Part shown: in pieces, positions 7,740 through 19,054 of the stretch | Layout of the letters: the number at the start of each line of letters is the position of its first letter | Position numbering within the stretch: the stretch's first letter is position 1 | NCBI RefSeq assembly: GCF_030815955.1 | Contig: NZ_JAUSXK010000001.1 | Span: forward strand, 4,047,364-4,111,363 | Direction: 5' to 3' | Origin: Microbacterium murale | GTDB taxonomy: Bacteria; Actinomycetota; Actinomycetes; Actinomycetales; Microbacteriaceae | DNA length: 64,000 bases | The notes under the pieces: model-generated | Told to the model about the DNA's origin: nothing | The model's input: the letters and a program-made list of their open reading frames with translations, nothing else | Database searches by the model: none | Program-made: the position numbers and the translations under genes

Positions 7740-9145
7740 CAGTTCGCCCTTTCGGCGACGACCCGCTCGGTGTCCTGGGAACGAGGGTCCTGAGCCCGAG
7801 GGCGGGGCCGTACGTGGCGTGGGGACCAGATCCCGACCTCAGCAGGGTCGACGTCCCCGACGAGCCTGCTGTGCCAATCCAGGGCGGTCTGGTCCGTGAG
7901 GCTCGCGATCTGGTCGACGACCACCCGCGCGCGCTCCGCATCCGTCCCTGCGTCATGGAAGTCCGCGGCGAACGCGGGCTCGAGCACGTCGGCTCCCGCC
8001 GTCCACAGAGCATCCGTCGACCAGAGCGCGTCGGCGAGTCGCTTGAGGACTCGTCGTTGCTCTTTGTATACGCCCTTTCGCGCCTCGATCGTCACGATCG
8101 CCTGGCCCATGATCCCCTTGAGTACGGCGATCTCCGCCTCCACGACCCGCGGCACGACGACGTGGGCGCTGTAGCGGGCGAGAACAGGCCCGCGATACGT
8201 CTCGCGTGTCGCGGCGACGGCGGCACGCGCGAAACGGCCGATCAGGTCACTAGTGAGGTTCTTCAGACCGGCAAGGTCGCGCCGCGAGCGATCGAACGAT
8301 TTCAGCCACACCGGCTGGCTCGTCAGCCGGTACAACGCGTCGGCGAGTTCCTCGCGGGTGAAGTCGTAGCCGACCCACTGCTGCACGCGCCCGACGAGCG
8401 CATCGTGCTCCTTCGGGTCGGAGAGTGCTGCCACATCGAGGTATCCGTTGACGATTGCGTCCTCGAAGTCGTGCACGGAATAGGCGATGTCGTCGGAAAG
8501 GTCCATGATCTCCGCCTCGATGCACCGCAGACGCCCCGGTGCGCCCTCGCGCATCCAGCGGAACACGCCCTCGTCCTCCGGGTACACGCCGAACTTCAGA
8601 CGCCCGCCAGGATCAGGCAGCGGACTGTCCACGGTCCACGGATACTTGCAGGTGGCGTCGAGGCTCGCCCGCGTGAGGTTCAGTCCTACGGAGCGCCCAT
8701 CGTCATCGAGGACCTTCGCCTCGAGGCGCGTGAGGATGCGCAGCGACTGCGCGTTGCCCTCGAATCCGCCGATGGGCTCTGCCCACTCGTTCAGAGCGCG
8801 TTCGCCGTTGTGCCCGAATGGGGGGTGCCCCAGATCGTGGCTGAGGCAGGCGGTGTCGACGACGTCGGCCGAGACACCGAGTGCGACCGCGAGTTCACGG
8901 CCGACCTGCGCCACCTCGAGTGAATGCGTGAGGCGATTGCGGGCGAAGTCGGCGGTGCTCGCGGGGCTCAGCACCTGAGTCTTCGCCGCGAGGCGACGCA
9001 GGCCCGCGGAGTGCAGTACCCGTGCACGGTCGCGCGCGAAATCATCGCGTTCGGATCGGTGCTGCTCTGCGACGAAGCGCTCGGTGTCTCGCGGTTGGTA
9101 GCCATCGGCCCGTGCAGCGCCCGAGCCCGTGGAAGGCTCAACCAC
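7739..9145 (-). CDS. dgt: Deoxyguanosinetriphosphate triphosphohydrolase-like protein
   Basis: HD-domain dNTP triphosphohydrolase, expected to hydrolyse dNTPs to deoxynucleosides and tripolyphosphate. The metal-binding motif is visible as RLTHSLEVAQVGRELA and CLSHDLGHPPFGHNGERAL, with a second conserved block IMDLSDDIAYSVHDFED. Length about 468 residues, slightly longer than usual at the N terminus. The start is uncertain: GTG codons at 9148 and 9145 overlap the dusB stop (TGA 9140-9138), and no clear Shine-Dalgarno site separates them; longer upstream extensions lie wholly inside dusB and are rejected. It ends on the first base of dnaG. Confidence 0.93.
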   Translation of the reverse strand: MVEPSTGSGAARADGYQPRDTERFVAEQHRSERDDFARDRARVLHSAGLRRLAAKTQVLSPASTADFARNRLTHSLEVAQVGRELAVALGVSADVVDTACLSHDLGHPPFGHNGERALNEWAEPIGGFEGNAQSLRILTRLEAKVLDDDGRSVGLNLTRASLDATCKYPWTVDSPLPDPGGRLKFGVYPEDEGVFRWMREGAPGRLRCIEAEIMDLSDDIAYSVHDFEDAIVNGYLDVAALSDPKEHDALVGRVQQWVGYDFTREELADALYRLTSQPVWLKSFDRSRRDLAGLKNLTSDLIGRFARAAVAATRETYRGPVLARYSAHVVVPRVVEAEIAVLKGIMGQAIVTIEARKGVYKEQRRVLKRLADALWSTDALWTAGADVLEPAFAADFHDAGTDAERARVVVDQIASLTDQTALDWHSRLVGDVDPAEVGIWSPRHVRPRPRAQDPRSQDTERVVAERAN

Positions 9146-10292
9146 CACTGTTCTCGATCTCTGCTCCGCGCAGCATCTCCCCGGCGTCCGCGGCGACATC
9201 GCGCGATTCCAGCCATTTGTCCGGCAGCGCTGGACGCTTGGGGCGACCGGCACGGCCGCGCTGTCCCTCGGCATCCGCGCCGGGGTACGGTGCGTCACGA
9301 TCGAGCTGACCGAGCAGGTCGTCGATGTGAGCAAGACTCTGGGCGGTGGCCAGTCCCGTTCGCACGTCGCTGCCGACCGGATAGCCCTTGAAGTACCAGG
9401 CGACGTGCTTGCGGATGTCGCGGCATCCGTGATCCTCATCCTCGAGGAACTCGACGAGCAACTGCGCGTGCCTGCGGAACGCATCGGCGACGAAGCCGAG
9501 GGTCGCATCCACAGGGCGCGACTCGGCACCGAAAGCTGCGGCGAGATCGCCGAACAGCCACGGACGGCCGAGGCATCCGCGACCGACCACGACACCGTCG
9601 CAGTCGGTCTCCGCCATCATCCGCACGGCGTCGTCGGCCGACCAGATGTCGCCGTTGCCGAGCACGGGGATGCTGGTGACGGCCTGCTTCAGTTCGCCGA
9701 TCGCGTTCCAGTCGGCGTGGCCGGAGTAGAACTCGCTCGCGGTGCGGGCGTGCAGCGCCACCGCGGCGGCCCCGGCATCCTCCGCGGCACGGCCGGCGTC
9801 GAGGAACGTCAGGTGGTCGGGATCGATGCCCTTGCGCATCTTGACCGTCAGTGGGATGTCTCCGGCGGCCTTCACCGCCTGCTCGACGATCTCCGCGAAG
9901 AGGCTGCTCTTCCACGGCAGCGCTGCTCCCCCGCCCTTACGGGTGACCTTGGGTACGGGGCATCCGAAGTTCAAGTCGACGTGGTCGGCGTGATCCTCGG
10001 CCACGATGATCCGCACGGCCTCGGCGATGGTCTTGGGATCGACGCCATAGAGCTGAATCGATCGCGGCGTCTCGCTCTCGTGGTGGCGGATGAGCCGCAT
10101 GGTCGTGTCGTTGCGTTCCACCAATGCGCGGGATGTGATCATCTCGCTGACGTAGAGGCCGGCGCCGTACTCACGGCACAGGAGGCGGAACGCGGTGTTG
10201 GTGATGCCCGCCATGGGTGCGAGCACGACCGGCACGTCGAGGTCGATCGGGCCGATGCGCAGAGCGCGGGCGGGAGCGGGAGCGAGAGTCAT
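9138..10292 (-). CDS. dusB: tRNA-dihydrouridine synthase (DusB type)
   Basis: FMN enzyme that reduces uridine in the tRNA D loop. The 384-residue TIM-barrel protein shows the FMN-site start VVLAPMAGITN (about residues 24-34), the catalytic Cys motif LNFGCPVPKVTRKGGGA, MRKG and the ALHART phosphate-binding region. ATG 10292 was chosen because GGAGGGG lies just upstream; the open frame extends further but into the divergent gpx promoter. First gene of the dusB-dgt-dnaG unit, with dgt overlapping its stop. Confidence 0.95.
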   Translation of the reverse strand: MTLAPAPARALRIGPIDLDVPVVLAPMAGITNTAFRLLCREYGAGLYVSEMITSRALVERNDTTMRLIRHHESETPRSIQLYGVDPKTIAEAVRIIVAEDHADHVDLNFGCPVPKVTRKGGGAALPWKSSLFAEIVEQAVKAAGDIPLTVKMRKGIDPDHLTFLDAGRAAEDAGAAAVALHARTASEFYSGHADWNAIGELKQAVTSIPVLGNGDIWSADDAVRMMAETDCDGVVVGRGCLGRPWLFGDLAAAFGAESRPVDATLGFVADAFRRHAQLLVEFLEDEDHGCRDIRKHVAWYFKGYPVGSDVRTGLATAQSLAHIDDLLGQLDRDAPYPGADAEGQRGRAGRPKRPALPDKWLESRDVAADAGEMLRGAEIENSGG

Positions 10293-10341
10293 ATCCCCTC
10301 CATTCTCCCACTCCTGCGACCCTCGGCGCCGCACCTCGTCA

Positions 10342-10347
10342 TAGGCT
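10342..10347 (+). promoter_or_regulatory. -10 box of leaderless glutathione-peroxidase gene
   Basis: TAGGCT followed by a 6-base spacer and ATG 10354. Confidence 0.65.
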
Positions 10348-10353
10348 GTGGAT

Positions 10354-10848
10354 ATGACCGATTCCAACGTACGCAAGATCCCGTTCACGGACGCGAGGGG
10401 CGCCGAGAAGACTCTCGACGACTTCGGCGCCGACGTGCTTCTCGTCGTCAATGTGGCATCGAAATGCGGCCTCACCCCTCAGTACGAGCAGCTCGAGCAG
10501 CTGCAGCGCAGCTACGGTGACCGCGGCTTCAGCGTCGTCGGATTCCCGAGCAATCAGTTCATGGGCCAGGAGCCGGGCTCGCTGGAGCAGATTCTGGAGT
10601 TCTGCTCAACCACGTACGGCGTGAGCTTCCCCGTGAACGACAAGGTCAAGGTCAACGGCAAGAAGGCCTCTGAGCTCTACAAGGCGCTCAGGGAGAACCC
10701 GGATGCCGGCGGCAAGGCCGGTCGTGTCGAGTGGAACTTCGAGAAATTCCTCGTGCTGCCCGATGGCTCGGTCAAGCGCTTCCGTCCGAAGCAGAAGCCG
10801 GACGCCCCCGAGATCGTCGAAGCGATCGAGGGCGCCCTGGTCCGCTAG
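10354..10848 (+). CDS. Glutathione peroxidase family thiol peroxidase
   Basis: A 164-residue thioredoxin-fold peroxidase. The peroxidatic Cys38 sits in NVASKCGLT; the catalytic Gln is in FPSNQF (near residue 73) and Trp/Asn in WNFEKFL (near residue 128). A second Cys in LEFCSTTYG is the likely resolving cysteine, so thioredoxin rather than glutathione is the probable reductant, as in most bacterial homologues. ATG 10354 follows TAGGCT by 6 bases (leaderless); GTG 10348 would overlap that box. Convergent with the FrnE-like gene, sharing 4 bases. Confidence 0.92.
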   Translation: MTDSNVRKIPFTDARGAEKTLDDFGADVLLVVNVASKCGLTPQYEQLEQLQRSYGDRGFSVVGFPSNQFMGQEPGSLEQILEFCSTTYGVSFPVNDKVKVNGKKASELYKALRENPDAGGKAGRVEWNFEKFLVLPDGSVKRFRPKQKPDAPEIVEAIEGALVR

Positions 10849-11546
10849 ACCGCGGCCTCTTCGGACTCGCTCTGCGTGGCGTCGGTCTCGCCGCGCTTGG
10901 CCCAGAGGTCGCGAAGAACGTTCTCGAACGTCTCGGGAGGCTGCGCGCCGCTGATGCCGTACTGGCCGTCGATGACGAAGAACGGCACGCCCTGGATGCC
11001 GTAGGCGCGCGCCTGCGCCTGATCCTGTCGGACGGCGGGAAGGTGACGGTCGCTCTCGAGCGCGGCACGGGCCTCATCGGCATCCAGGCCGACCTCGACC
11101 GCGAGCTCGACCAGATCGTCGATACGGCCGACATGCTTGCCTTCGGTGAAGTACGCCGACATCAGCCGCTCTTCCATCGCGTGCTGCAGATCGTTCGCCT
11201 TGGCGTGGTGCAGCAGCTCGTGAGCCTTGACCGTGTTGGTGTGCTTCAGCAGGTCGAAGCGGTATTCGAGGCCGGCGTTCTTGGCGATACCGGTGACGTT
11301 CGCCAGCATCCCCTCCACCTGCTCGCGCGGCATTCCCTTGTGTCCTGCGAGGAAGTCGATCTCGTCACCGTCGAAGTCGACCGGTGTGTCGGGCGACAGC
11401 TCGAACGAGTGGAAGGTCACTTCGACCTTCGGAGCATCGTCATCGGCGGCGACGGCCGCGAGACCTGTTTCGAGGTTGCGCTTGCCGATGTAGCACCAGG
11501 GGCAGGCGATGTCGGACCAGATGTCAATCGAGATGGGTTCACTCAC
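10845..11546 (-). CDS. DsbA-family (FrnE-like) oxidoreductase
   Basis: A 233-residue thioredoxin-fold protein with an alpha-helical insertion, as in the DsbA/FrnE/2-hydroxychromene isomerase family. The redox motif is CPWC (Cys15-Cys18) and the cis-Pro loop is GVPFFVIDG (near residue 195). There is no signal peptide, so it acts in the cytoplasm, where FrnE-type proteins are linked to disulfide handling and oxidative-stress resistance. Start GTG 11546 gives the family-typical N terminus. Its neighbour across the shared 3' end is the thiol peroxidase, a suggestive but not decisive association. Confidence 0.88.
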   Translation of the reverse strand: MSEPISIDIWSDIACPWCYIGKRNLETGLAAVAADDDAPKVEVTFHSFELSPDTPVDFDGDEIDFLAGHKGMPREQVEGMLANVTGIAKNAGLEYRFDLLKHTNTVKAHELLHHAKANDLQHAMEERLMSAYFTEGKHVGRIDDLVELAVEVGLDADEARAALESDRHLPAVRQDQAQARAYGIQGVPFFVIDGQYGISGAQPPETFENVLRDLWAKRGETDATQSESEEAAV

Positions 11547-11586
11547 ACCGTTGCAAACGCCGCCGCGCCGCGACGTATTCCGTTGA

Positions 11587-11592
11587 TAGCAT
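11587..11592 (+). promoter_or_regulatory. -10 box of leaderless P-loop gene
   Basis: TAGCAT, 6-base spacer, then ATG 11599; no Shine-Dalgarno site. Confidence 0.65.
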
Positions 11593-11598
11593 CTTCGG

Positions 11599-12165
11599 AT
11601 GCTCTCCGCCGGCGATCCGCTCCCCTTTCAACCGGAGCGCGTGCTGGTCGCCGGGGTCACCGGTTCAGGGAAGACCACACTCGCGCGCCGCCTCGCGAAC
11701 CTCTGGCTGCTGGAGCACATCGAGATCGACGGGCTCTTCCACGGCCCGAACTGGACGCCCCGACCCGAGTTCCTCGACGATGTGCGCGCATTCGCCGCGA
11801 CCGACCGCTGGATCACCGAGTGGCAGTACACCAGCAAGGGCACCGATGAGATCATGACGTCGCGCGCGCAGGTCGCGATCTGGCTCGACTACCCGTATCG
11901 CGTGGTGCGCTGGCGCTTGATCCGAAGAACGTTGCAGCGCCGCATCCTGCGCACGCCGCTATGGAACGGGAACGTCGAACCCGCGGCGTGGACGCGAGGG
12001 GCGTGGAGCGGCGAGAACGACATCCTGCGCTGGCAGACGAGCACGCGCCACAAGTGGGACGAGCGGATGCCGCTGATCGAGACCGAGTATCCCCACCTCA
12101 CGATCGTTCGGCTCACGCATCCCCGTGAGACCGAACGATGGCTTGACCGGATGGCCGATCGCTGA
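11599..12165 (+). CDS. Small P-loop kinase-like protein (topology-modulation/adenylate-kinase-like)
   Basis: A 188-residue NTP-binding protein. Walker A GVTGSGKTT lies near residues 17-25; a Walker-B-like WLDYPYRVV with WLD follows near residue 95; the C terminus has conserved Arg/Trp-rich helices (RRTLQRR, NILRW-like ILRWQTSTRHKW). This layout matches the small kinase-like proteins annotated 'topology modulation protein' or 'AAA family ATPase' in actinobacteria. Substrate unknown. It is a single gene with its own leaderless promoter, ending in a convergent intergenic region that holds a repeat element. Confidence 0.75.
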   Translation: MLSAGDPLPFQPERVLVAGVTGSGKTTLARRLANLWLLEHIEIDGLFHGPNWTPRPEFLDDVRAFAATDRWITEWQYTSKGTDEIMTSRAQVAIWLDYPYRVVRWRLIRRTLQRRILRTPLWNGNVEPAAWTRGAWSGENDILRWQTSTRHKWDERMPLIETEYPHLTIVRLTHPRETERWLDRMADR

Positions 12166-12209
12166 GCGCACCGAACCACCCGCCCCGCACTGCCGCTGCG
12201 ACGTTCCCG

Positions 12210-12275
12210 GTACGGATGCATGACGATCTGCACGGATGGCTGGACAAGCCACGGCGTGTCGCCCTGCACGCGTGA
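12210..12275 (-). repeat. Intergenic repeat element, copy 1
   Basis: Read on the minus strand, a 45-base core ending with CATCCGTGCA matches 34 of 45 positions, without gaps, to 40261-40305 on the plus strand. It occupies the convergent intergenic space between the P-loop gene and uppS. It contains TGCAGGGCGACACGCCG and a small TGGCT/AGCCA hairpin. Confidence 0.6.
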
Positions 12276-12299
12276 TTCGACCAGCCAAGTATCCCGGGG

Positions 12300-13097
12300 T
12301 CAGGACGTTGGAGCGTCCACCGCGCCGCCGAAACGCCGGTCGCGCGACACGTAGATCTCGATCGCACGCCACAGCTCCTGGCGTGAGAAGTCCGGCCACA
12401 GAGTGTCGAGGAACACCATCTCGGCGTAGGCCGACTGCCAGAGGAGGAAGTTCGAGGTGCGCTGCTCCCCCGAACTGCGCAGGAACAGGTCGACGTCCGG
12501 CATCTCCGGCACGTAGAGCTGACGGCCGATCATCTTCTCGGTGATCGCCTTGGGCTTAAGCCGCCCGGCCGCCACCTCACCGGCGAGAGAGCGCATGGCA
12601 TCGACCAGCTCGACGCGTCCGCCGTAGTTCACGCACATCGTCAGCGTCAGGACATCGTTGTCCTTGGTCAGCTCCTCGGCGCGCTGCAGCTCCTTGATGA
12701 CCGATCCCCACAGGCGCGGCTTGCGCCCGGCCCAGCGGATCCGCACGCCCCACTCGTTGAGCTGCTCGCGCCGACGGTGCAGCACGTCGCGGTTGTATCC
12801 CATCAGAAAGCGCACCTCGTCGGGCGAGCGGGCCCAGTTCTCGGTCGAGAACGCGTACACCGACAGATGCTTCACGCCTGCTTGTATGGCGCCCGCGACG
12901 ACGTCGAGCAGCACCTCCTCGCCCGCCTTATGACCTTCGATGCGGGTGAGACCGCGCTTGTTGGCCCAGCGCCCGTTGCCGTCCATCACGATCGCCACGT
13001 GCTCGGGAACCTTCCCGAACGCCGGCGGATGCACGCCGGTCCAATCGAGCGGGCGATACGCGACGGCATCCTTGTGCGTGTAGGGCTTCGGGGTCAA
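12300..13097 (-). CDS. uppS: Isoprenyl (undecaprenyl) diphosphate synthase
   Basis: Condenses isopentenyl diphosphate in cis to build the polyprenyl diphosphate carrier used for cell-wall synthesis. The 265-residue protein has the diphosphate-binding motif VMDGNGRWA (catalytic Asp39), [10 protein letters not shown] (near residue 91-100), and the C-terminal [19 protein letters not shown] block. Start is TTG 13097, overlapping the recO stop (TTGA) with GGAGAGGG about 6 bases upstream; no other start precedes the conserved N-terminal region. It is translationally coupled to recO. Chain length of the product cannot be told from sequence. Confidence 0.95.
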   Translation of the reverse strand: MTPKPYTHKDAVAYRPLDWTGVHPPAFGKVPEHVAIVMDGNGRWANKRGLTRIEGHKAGEEVLLDVVAGAIQAGVKHLSVYAFSTENWARSPDEVRFLMGYNRDVLHRRREQLNEWGVRIRWAGRKPRLWGSVIKELQRAEELTKDNDVLTLTMCVNYGGRVELVDAMRSLAGEVAAGRLKPKAITEKMIGRQLYVPEMPDVDLFLRSSGEQRTSNFLLWQSAYAEMVFLDTLWPDFSRQELWRAIEIYVSRDRRFGGAVDAPTS

Positions 13098-13837
13098 CGG
13101 GTTCCCTCTCCAGACGAGTCAGAGACGTGGGCGAGCGAGCGGATGCCGCGTTCCAGATGAAACTGCGCATAGGCCGACACGAGCCCGGAAGCCGCAGCGG
13201 TGTCGGAACGCGGCGCCGCATCGACAGCATCCCAATCCCCCTGCATGAGCGACCGCAGCAGCTGCAGCGTCGACGGCGAGATCCGCGGGCTGCCGGCAGG
13301 AGCGCAGTTCACGCAGACGAGGCCGCCGAGCTGACCGATGAAGTGCGTGTGCGGACCCGGCGCGGCGCACCGGGCGCAGTCGCTGAGCGAGGGCGCCCAG
13401 CCTGACAGCGCCATCACACGCAGCAGATAGGAGTCCAGGATGCTGCGCGGTGCGTGCTCGCCACGTGAAAGCGCGCGAAGCCCCCCGACCAGCAGCAGGT
13501 ACTGCTCAGGCGTCGCCTCGGCGTCGCTCAGGCGGTCGGCGGTCTCGACCATGGCATTGGCCGAGGTGAAGCGGTCGTAGTGGGCGGCGATGTCGGCGCC
13601 GTACGCACCCAACGACTCCGCCTGCTGCACGATGTCGAGTGATCGCCCCTGATACAGCTGCAGATCCGCGACCATGAAGGGCTCGAGCCGCGAGCCGAAT
13701 TTCGACGAGGTGCGGCGCACGCCCTTGGCCACCGCGCGGATCTTGCCGTTGCGGCGCGAGAGCATGGTGACGATGCGATCCGCCTCACCGAGCTTGTGAG
13801 TGCGCAGGATCACCGCTTCATCTCGATAGGTGGGCAC
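13094..13837 (-). CDS. recO: DNA repair protein RecO
   Basis: Recombination mediator that works with RecR to load RecA on single-stranded DNA. The 247-residue protein begins with the OB-fold region ([23 protein letters not shown]) and has a zinc-binding four-Cys motif, CARCAAPG...LVCVNC (near residues 152-175). GTG 13837 gives the family N terminus and is preceded by GATAAT with a 6-base spacer, so it is probably leaderless. It shares a 36-base divergent promoter region with the channel gene and overlaps uppS by 4 bases. Confidence 0.94.
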   Translation of the reverse strand: MPTYRDEAVILRTHKLGEADRIVTMLSRRNGKIRAVAKGVRRTSSKFGSRLEPFMVADLQLYQGRSLDIVQQAESLGAYGADIAAHYDRFTSANAMVETADRLSDAEATPEQYLLLVGGLRALSRGEHAPRSILDSYLLRVMALSGWAPSLSDCARCAAPGPHTHFIGQLGGLVCVNCAPAGSPRISPSTLQLLRSLMQGDWDAVDAAPRSDTAAASGLVSAYAQFHLERGIRSLAHVSDSSGEGTR

Positions 13838-13843
13838 TGTCCG

Positions 13844-13867
13844 ATTATCCTCCGTCCACGACACAAT
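13844..13867. promoter_or_regulatory. Divergent leaderless -10 boxes (recO / TRIC channel)
   Basis: GATAAT on the minus strand (13849-13844) lies 6 bases before recO GTG. CACAAT on the plus strand (13862-13867) lies 6 bases before the channel GTG. Only 36 bases separate the two start codons, so each promoter's -35 region reaches into the other gene's start region. Confidence 0.6.
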
Positions 13868-13873
13868 GGTCGT

Positions 13874-16404
<2,531 letters not shown>

Positions 16405-16434
16405 AAGAAGCAGACCGCCGAAAGGCATGGCATC

Positions 16435-16440
16435 AGCGTA
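16435..16440 (-). promoter_or_regulatory. -10 box of the leuA operon
   Basis: TACGCT on the minus strand, 6 bases before the leader-peptide ATG. A weak -35 candidate TTGGTG lies at 16465-16460 (19-base spacing). Confidence 0.6.
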
Positions 16441-16536
16441 CACCCGAGCGCGCGCGCCTCACCAAATCCTGGTAGGCATCGACTCACTCATCCGACAGAG
16501 ACTGAGACGATCACGTCGCTCGCGACACTGGAAAGT

Positions 16537-17190
16537 ATGGACACAGCATCCGCTCGTACCCTCACGGTACGCACCATTGCGCTCAGCCTCTCCGCTCTCC
16601 TTCTCGCAGGCTGTTCGGCCGGAGTCGGATCCCCCGCGCCCAGCAATGCGGATGCCGGGTACAGCCTGGGTTCTCAGGAGCCGAGCCCTCCCGCAGCCGA
16701 GGTGATCGCGACCGGCACCGTCATCGACGTGGACGGGGACGCACAGCTCTGCCTCGGCGCCGTCATGGAGTCATATCCGCCGCAATGCGTCGGCGTCCCT
16801 CTTGAGGGCTGGTCGTGGGCCGGCCTCGAACCCGACGATGAGTCCGGCACCACGCGCTGGGGTGCCTACGGGATGTCTGGAACGTACGACGGCACCAGCT
16901 TCACTCCCACGCACACCCCCGTCCCCCTCGCGCTGTTCGACACGGTCGCTCGCCCTGAACCGATCAACGGTGAGCCAGGAGCCGCGAGCGAGAAGGAACT
17001 CGCCACGATCCAGGAGACGATCACCACGCTCCTGGAACCGGACACGCATCTCACCAGCGGCGTCGAGGACGGCTACCTCGTGGTCGACGTCGTCTGGGAT
17101 GACGGCACGCTCCAAGAAGCTGCTGACGAAGACTTCGGCCGAGGCGTCGTGGTCATCCGCTCTGCACTCTGGACCGTCGCGATCGAGTAG
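16537..17190 (+). CDS. Lipoprotein of unknown function
   Basis: A 217-residue protein with a lipoprotein signal: hydrophobic stretch from about residue 12 and lipobox LLAGC (Cys about 26). The mature part starts with a Ser/Pro/Ala-rich linker and then a small domain with two cysteines (AQLCLGAVMESYPPQCVGVPL), which may form a disulfide. The central DxDG...CLG...PPQC pattern is seen in other actinobacterial lipoproteins without known role. A weak GACACT box lies 7 bases before the ATG, so it may be leaderless. Divergent from leuA; no neighbour suggests a function. Confidence 0.7.
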   Translation: MDTASARTLTVRTIALSLSALLLAGCSAGVGSPAPSNADAGYSLGSQEPSPPAAEVIATGTVIDVDGDAQLCLGAVMESYPPQCVGVPLEGWSWAGLEPDDESGTTRWGAYGMSGTYDGTSFTPTHTPVPLALFDTVARPEPINGEPGAASEKELATIQETITTLLEPDTHLTSGVEDGYLVVDVVWDDGTLQEAADEDFGRGVVVIRSALWTVAIE

Positions 17191-17220
17191 GCGCCCGCGC
17201 CCGGAGGGAGCGCCGTCGGG

Positions 17221-18156
17221 TCACGGGATGAGGGCGAGCTTGCCGCCAGGGTGCTCCTCGGCAAGATGACGGGTCGCCTCGACTGCTTCCGCGAGCGGAT
17301 AAGTGCGGGCGACCGGCACCTCCAGCATTCCGCGCGCCGCGAGGTTCACGAGCTCGCCCCGGATGCTGTCGCGGAAGCGTGCACTTTCCGGCGCAGAACC
17401 GACGATCCAGCGGAAGCCTTCAGCACGGGCGCGGCCGGCCGCCGCGATCGTGACGATGCGATCCCTGTCTGCGACGAGTTCCAGCGACACATCGACCGCC
17501 TCGTCAGTGCCGACGGCATCCAGCGCAGCCGCGATCTCGACGCCGGCAGCATCGCGCGCGCGGTCGAGGAGCCCCTCGCCATAAGCGATCGGGATGCCGC
17601 CGAATCGGCGCACCTCGTCGAAGCGGGCCGCGCGCGCAGTGCCGATTACGCGGATGCCTCGGCGCGCCGCCTGCTGCAGCACACTGACTCCGACGGCACC
17701 GGAGGCACCGTGCAGCAGGATCGTCTCCCCTGCCTGCGCCCGCGTCACCACGAGCATCTCAGCGGCCGTCGTACCGGCCAGCAGGAGATTCGCGGCGGCA
17801 GCATGCGTGAGCAGGGCCGGTTTGGCGAAGGCCTTCTCGGCGGGGATGGTGAGCTCGGTCGCATAGCCCCCTCGGACACGGAAAGCGATGACCTCGTCAC
17901 CGATCCTCGCCGCACCGGAGCCGATCGCTGTGTCTGGCCCGATCGCGGTGATCTCGCCTGAGATCTCGTAGCCGATCGGCACCGGGAGCTCGGCACCCGC
18001 GCGGGGCGCAGCCACATGCTTCCGGTCGGCCGGGTTCATTCCCGCCGCGCGCACGCGCACCGTGATCTCGCCGCTCAGCGGGGCCGGAGCCTCGTACTCG
18101 ACGAACTGCCAGCCCTCGAACGACCCCCATGAGGCCGCGACCCAGCGCTTCGCCAC
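17221..18156 (-). CDS. Zinc-type/quinone-oxidoreductase-like NADP-binding protein
   Basis: A 311-residue member of the medium-chain dehydrogenase superfamily. The GroES-like N-terminal half has VRVRAAGMNPADRKH; the Rossmann half has the NADPH motif ILLHGASGAVGVSVLQQAARRG (AxGxxG type, near residues 142-163) and AALDAVGTD. The structural zinc cysteines of alcohol dehydrogenases are absent, as in quinone oxidoreductases, so it is expected to reduce quinones or enones with NADPH. GTG 18156 starts one base after the era stop, placing it at the end of the era operon; longer upstream frames lie inside era. Confidence 0.85.
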   Translation of the reverse strand: MAKRWVAASWGSFEGWQFVEYEAPAPLSGEITVRVRAAGMNPADRKHVAAPRAGAELPVPIGYEISGEITAIGPDTAIGSGAARIGDEVIAFRVRGGYATELTIPAEKAFAKPALLTHAAAANLLLAGTTAAEMLVVTRAQAGETILLHGASGAVGVSVLQQAARRGIRVIGTARAARFDEVRRFGGIPIAYGEGLLDRARDAAGVEIAAALDAVGTDEAVDVSLELVADRDRIVTIAAAGRARAEGFRWIVGSAPESARFRDSIRGELVNLAARGMLEVPVARTYPLAEAVEATRHLAEEHPGGKLALIP

Positions 18157-18157
18157 G

Positions 18158-19054
18158 TCAGAACCCCAGGCGCCCCAGCTGCTTCGGGTCGCGCTGCCAT
18201 TCCTTGGCCACCTTGACGTGCAGGCCGAGGAAGACACGCGTGCCGAGCAGCTCTTCGATGCCGACGCGGGCGCGCTTTCCGACATCCGCCAGCCGCTTGC
18301 CCTTATGACCGATGATGATGGCCTTCTGGCTGTCGCGCTCGACGACGATCTGCGCGTGCACGTCGGTGAGATCGCTGTTCTCGCGCGGCGCGATGTCATC
18401 GATGACCACTGCGATGGAGTGCGGCAGTTCGTCGCGCACACCCTCCAGCGCCGCCTCGCGGATCATCTCGGCGATCCGATCCTCCTGCGATTCATCGGTC
18501 GTGATCCCCTCCGGGTACAGCGCCGGCCCCTCCGGCATCATCGCGAGCATCTCATCGGTGAGCACGTCGAGCTGCTCGCGGGTGAGGGCTGACAGCGGGA
18601 TCACGGCAGCCCAGTCCTCCCTCAGCGCATCGACTTCGATGAGCCGCTCGGTGATCTGGTCACGATCGGCGATGTCGGTCTTGGTGACGATCGCGACCTT
18701 CTTCGCTCGGGCGTAGCCGTCAAGGGATGCGGCGATGCGCCTGTCCCCCGGACCGACCTTCTCGGTCGCAGGGACGCAGAATCCGATCACGTCGACATCT
18801 CCGAGAACCTGCTCCACGAGGTCGTTCAGGCGCTCACCGAGCAGTGTGCGCGGCTTGTGGATGCCGGGGGTGTCGACGATCACGAGTTGACCGGCCGGGC
18901 GGTTCAGGATGCCGCGGATGGCGCGCCTCGTCGTCTGCGGCTTCTCGCTGGTGATGGCGATCTTCTCACCGACCAGCGCGTTGGTCAGCGTGGATTTTCC
19001 GACGTTGGGACGCCCGACGAAGGTCGCGAATCCGCTGCGGGTTGTGTCAGTCAT
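18158..19054 (-). CDS. era: GTPase Era
   Basis: Essential GTPase that binds the 3' end of 16S rRNA during 30S maturation. The 298-residue protein has G1 GRPNVGKST (near residues 14-22), G2 in QTTRRAIRG, G3 DTPGIH and a G4 that reads TKTD rather than NKxD, a tolerated variation. The C-terminal KH domain shows IIIGHKGKRLADVGKRAR (near residues 240-257). It starts inside the last 8 bases of the corC-like gene. Together with ybeY and the CorC protein it forms a conserved ribosome-maturation operon. Confidence 0.96.
   Translation of the reverse strand: MTDTTRSGFATFVGRPNVGKSTLTNALVGEKIAITSEKPQTTRRAIRGILNRPAGQLVIVDTPGIHKPRTLLGERLNDLVEQVLGDVDVIGFCVPATEKVGPGDRRIAASLDGYARAKKVAIVTKTDIADRDQITERLIEVDALREDWAAVIPLSALTREQLDVLTDEMLAMMPEGPALYPEGITTDESQEDRIAEMIREAALEGVRDELPHSIAVVIDDIAPRENSDLTDVHAQIVVERDSQKAIIIGHKGKRLADVGKRARVGIEELLGTRVFLGLHVKVAKEWQRDPKQLGRLGF

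Noticed and set aside
9146..9595. N-terminal extension of dgt up to 9595
   Set aside because: It lies entirely within dusB, is Ser/Arg-rich and lacks homology features; the conserved part starts after the dusB stop.
18158..19054. Possible loss of GTP specificity in Era because G4 reads TKTD instead of NKxD
   Set aside because: T replacing N at this position occurs in other GTPases and the rest of the motifs are intact; not treated as a defect.
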